A stretch of DNA of 64,000 nucleotides from Phaeotremella fagi (lineage: Eukaryota; Basidiomycota; Tremellomycetes; Tremellales; Phaeotremellaceae): contig BCHU01000002.1 in assembly GCA_001599715.1 (NCBI GenBank), positions 1-64,000 on the forward strand, written 5' to 3'. A program made the translations under genes and the position numbers. Shown one piece after another: positions 62,741 to 64,000 of the stretch. A model generated the notes under the pieces. The model saw only the letters and a program-made list of their open reading frames with translations, made no database searches and was not told where the DNA came from. Position 1 is the stretch's first letter. Every line of letters begins with the position of its first letter.

Positions 62741-63682
62741 CTAATCGTCCCCTAAACCATCCAAGATTTCCGCCGAAGGAGCAAAGAAAACAGAACCAGT
62801 AAGAGCCCTTGAATAATCCAGAATCCTATCATGCATCCCGACCGGATCTCCCTTGAACATCTTTTCAATCATCTTCTCCGTAACCCAGAGATGACGAGAA
62901 TAACCAATAAAGTATGTACCGTATTCACCTGCCCCCGGGCTACCAAATGGCATGTTGTCACGTAGGATGCTGTACTCCTTTCCTTGATCATCGGTAATGT
63001 TTGCCAGTTGTTTATGTGGTTTCTGTTCGTTATCTTTACTATCGGCAAGCTCGATGTTATCAAATTTGGTTCGACCAATGATACCCTGTTGTTCCTCTGT
63101 TGATAGGGTTTTCCAATTGTCAAGGTTGTGAACGTATTTTTGGACGACAATATAACTCCCGTTGGCACTGGATGAACCCTCTTCGCTGGTGACCAGAGTA
63201 CTTTCGTTTATCGATTGCTCTCCCACAGGATTAGCAGTTCCGTCCACGAACCCCAGCAAATCTCTAGTGTCAAAGTAGCGAAATCCCACAGTGATATCTT
63301 CAACCTTGACCGAACTTCCCAATGAATCAAGCATCTGTCTTTCGAACTCAAAACACAAGTCCCGTCTTTCTGATCTAATGTGAAATAGCAAATCTCCCGG
63401 TGTACTTGGAGCCGTATGAACATCTCCCCGTACCTCTACAAAAGGATGTAATTCTGAAGGTGAAGGTAACCCTGTCACGTCCTTCCAAATTCTTGATCCA
63501 ATTCCAGCTGTAACACTAAAACCACCGTTACCGTCTCGGATAGCCACGTTCTTCGCCAGATCACTCATACTTCCTAAAGCAGAGCGGACCCCCCTCAACG
63601 CACCGGGAACGTTGGCGTTTACTGTGAGAACCAAAAAGGTCGCACATCGGGTTAACGGTGCACCAATCAATTGTGTTGCCAT
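62741..63682 (-). CDS. DyP-type heme peroxidase, B class (YfeX-like)
   Basis: Dye-decolorising peroxidase, heme-dependent, oxidising phenols, dyes or porphyrins. 313 aa from MATQLIGAPLTRC. Family marks: RYFDTRDLLGFVDGTANP with the distal-side Asp of the GxxDG motif (about 63232-63270), the proximal His in PHKQLANI, and the distal Arg in SILRDNMPFGS (about 62950), then GTYFIGYSR and a VGMHDRILDYSRALTGSVFF ending. Intronless in this part. A possible upstream exon coding an Arg/Ser-rich start (63906-63829, MKSLRVLYTSVSRDTLK) with a GTGAGT donor could give a mitochondrial form, but a stop precedes 63682 in frame. Confidence 0.92.
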   Translation of the reverse strand: MATQLIGAPLTRCATFLVLTVNANVPGALRGVRSALGSMSDLAKNVAIRDGNGGFSVTAGIGSRIWKDVTGLPSPSELHPFVEVRGDVHTAPSTPGDLLFHIRSERRDLCFEFERQMLDSLGSSVKVEDITVGFRYFDTRDLLGFVDGTANPVGEQSINESTLVTSEEGSSSANGSYIVVQKYVHNLDNWKTLSTEEQQGIIGRTKFDNIELADSKDNEQKPHKQLANITDDQGKEYSILRDNMPFGSPGAGEYGTYFIGYSRHLWVTEKMIEKMFKGDPVGMHDRILDYSRALTGSVFFAPSAEILDGLGDD

Positions 63683-64000
63683 GATAATCAGCGGTATCGG
63701 GTATCAGTTAGGCCAAGGAGGACAGAACTCGATTGGAGACTTGAGGTAGATAGCTGAATTGGTTGAACGAACGATAGGTTTGAGAATAGATGATGGGTGA
63801 AGTCTGTGAGAACAACAAGGTTACTCACTCGTCTAGTAATGACGTGTAAGGTGGTTTTGAGAGTATCACGGCTGACAGACGTATACAGAACTCGTAGGCT
63901 TTTCATCCTTGCTTCTTCAGTTAGGTCACCGTACCATGTCCTAGCCTTTCCTCACCTGTCCTCTCCTGCACCTCTGGTCTTCTCCACCATGCTCCTCAGG
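63683..64000. other. Window end, upstream of the DyP gene
   Basis: Possible 5'UTR or alternative first exon of the peroxidase (see that entry). Nothing else seen before the window ends. Confidence 0.5.

Overview
The window is the end of a chromosome from a basidiomycete fungus, most likely a Tremellomycete (Cryptococcus/Kwoniella-like). It opens with C-rich telomeric repeats (CCCTAA/CCCCTAA type). Almost all genes carry several GT-AG introns that are very short, commonly 30-36 nt, with CTGAC/CTAAC-like branch sequences just before the acceptor. Recognisable orthologues (MCM3, STI1, MPC2, RRP15, HID1/Ftp105, PPT1, BCS1) are fungal in type. I saw no transposon, rRNA or tRNA that I could support.

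Layout. 1-5.5 kb: telomere, then a GH2 beta-galactosidase and a sugar permease diverging from a 270-bp promoter, a LAC4/LAC12-like pair. 6.5-10.5 kb: a divergent pair of related orphan proteins with a shared Cys motif and coiled-coil tails. 10.9-22.0 kb: a catabolic-looking cluster with an allantoate-type MFS permease, two Gfo/Idh/MocA oxidoreductases, a Zn2Cys6 regulator, a JEN1-type monocarboxylate carrier, a type II (catabolic-type) dehydroquinase and a KduD-like SDR. 22-33 kb: mostly core genes (mucin-TM-SH3 membrane protein, METTL21-like methyltransferase, MPC2, PPT1, MCM3) plus a tandem pair of orphan beta-rich proteins. 33-46 kb: tandem BCS1-like AAA ATPases, two more tandem orphan pairs, STI1 and a class III aminotransferase. 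45.7-55.6 kb: a second cluster with an MmgE/PrpD protein, an anion-type MFS permease, a threonine-aldolase homologue whose PLP lysine is replaced by arginine, an argininosuccinate-lyase-family enzyme that is not a normal ArgH, and a Zn2Cys6 regulator. 56-64 kb: HID1/Ftp105, RRP15, a small orphan and a B-type DyP peroxidase.

How the genes may work together. The best candidate for an undescribed system is the 45.7-55.6 kb cluster. An ASL-family C-N lyase, an MmgE/PrpD protein and an anion permease match in kind the parts used by bacteria to take up and cleave aminopolycarboxylates such as iminodisuccinate or EDDS. Its three promoter regions share CGGA-N3-6-TCCG inverted repeats suited to the cluster's own zinc-cluster regulator. 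The 10.9-22 kb cluster looks like uptake and breakdown of a quinate-like or uronate-like compound. Exon boundaries were read by eye from frame, GT-AG signals and family similarity. Where I checked that spliced exons sum to a whole number of codons I give the protein length.
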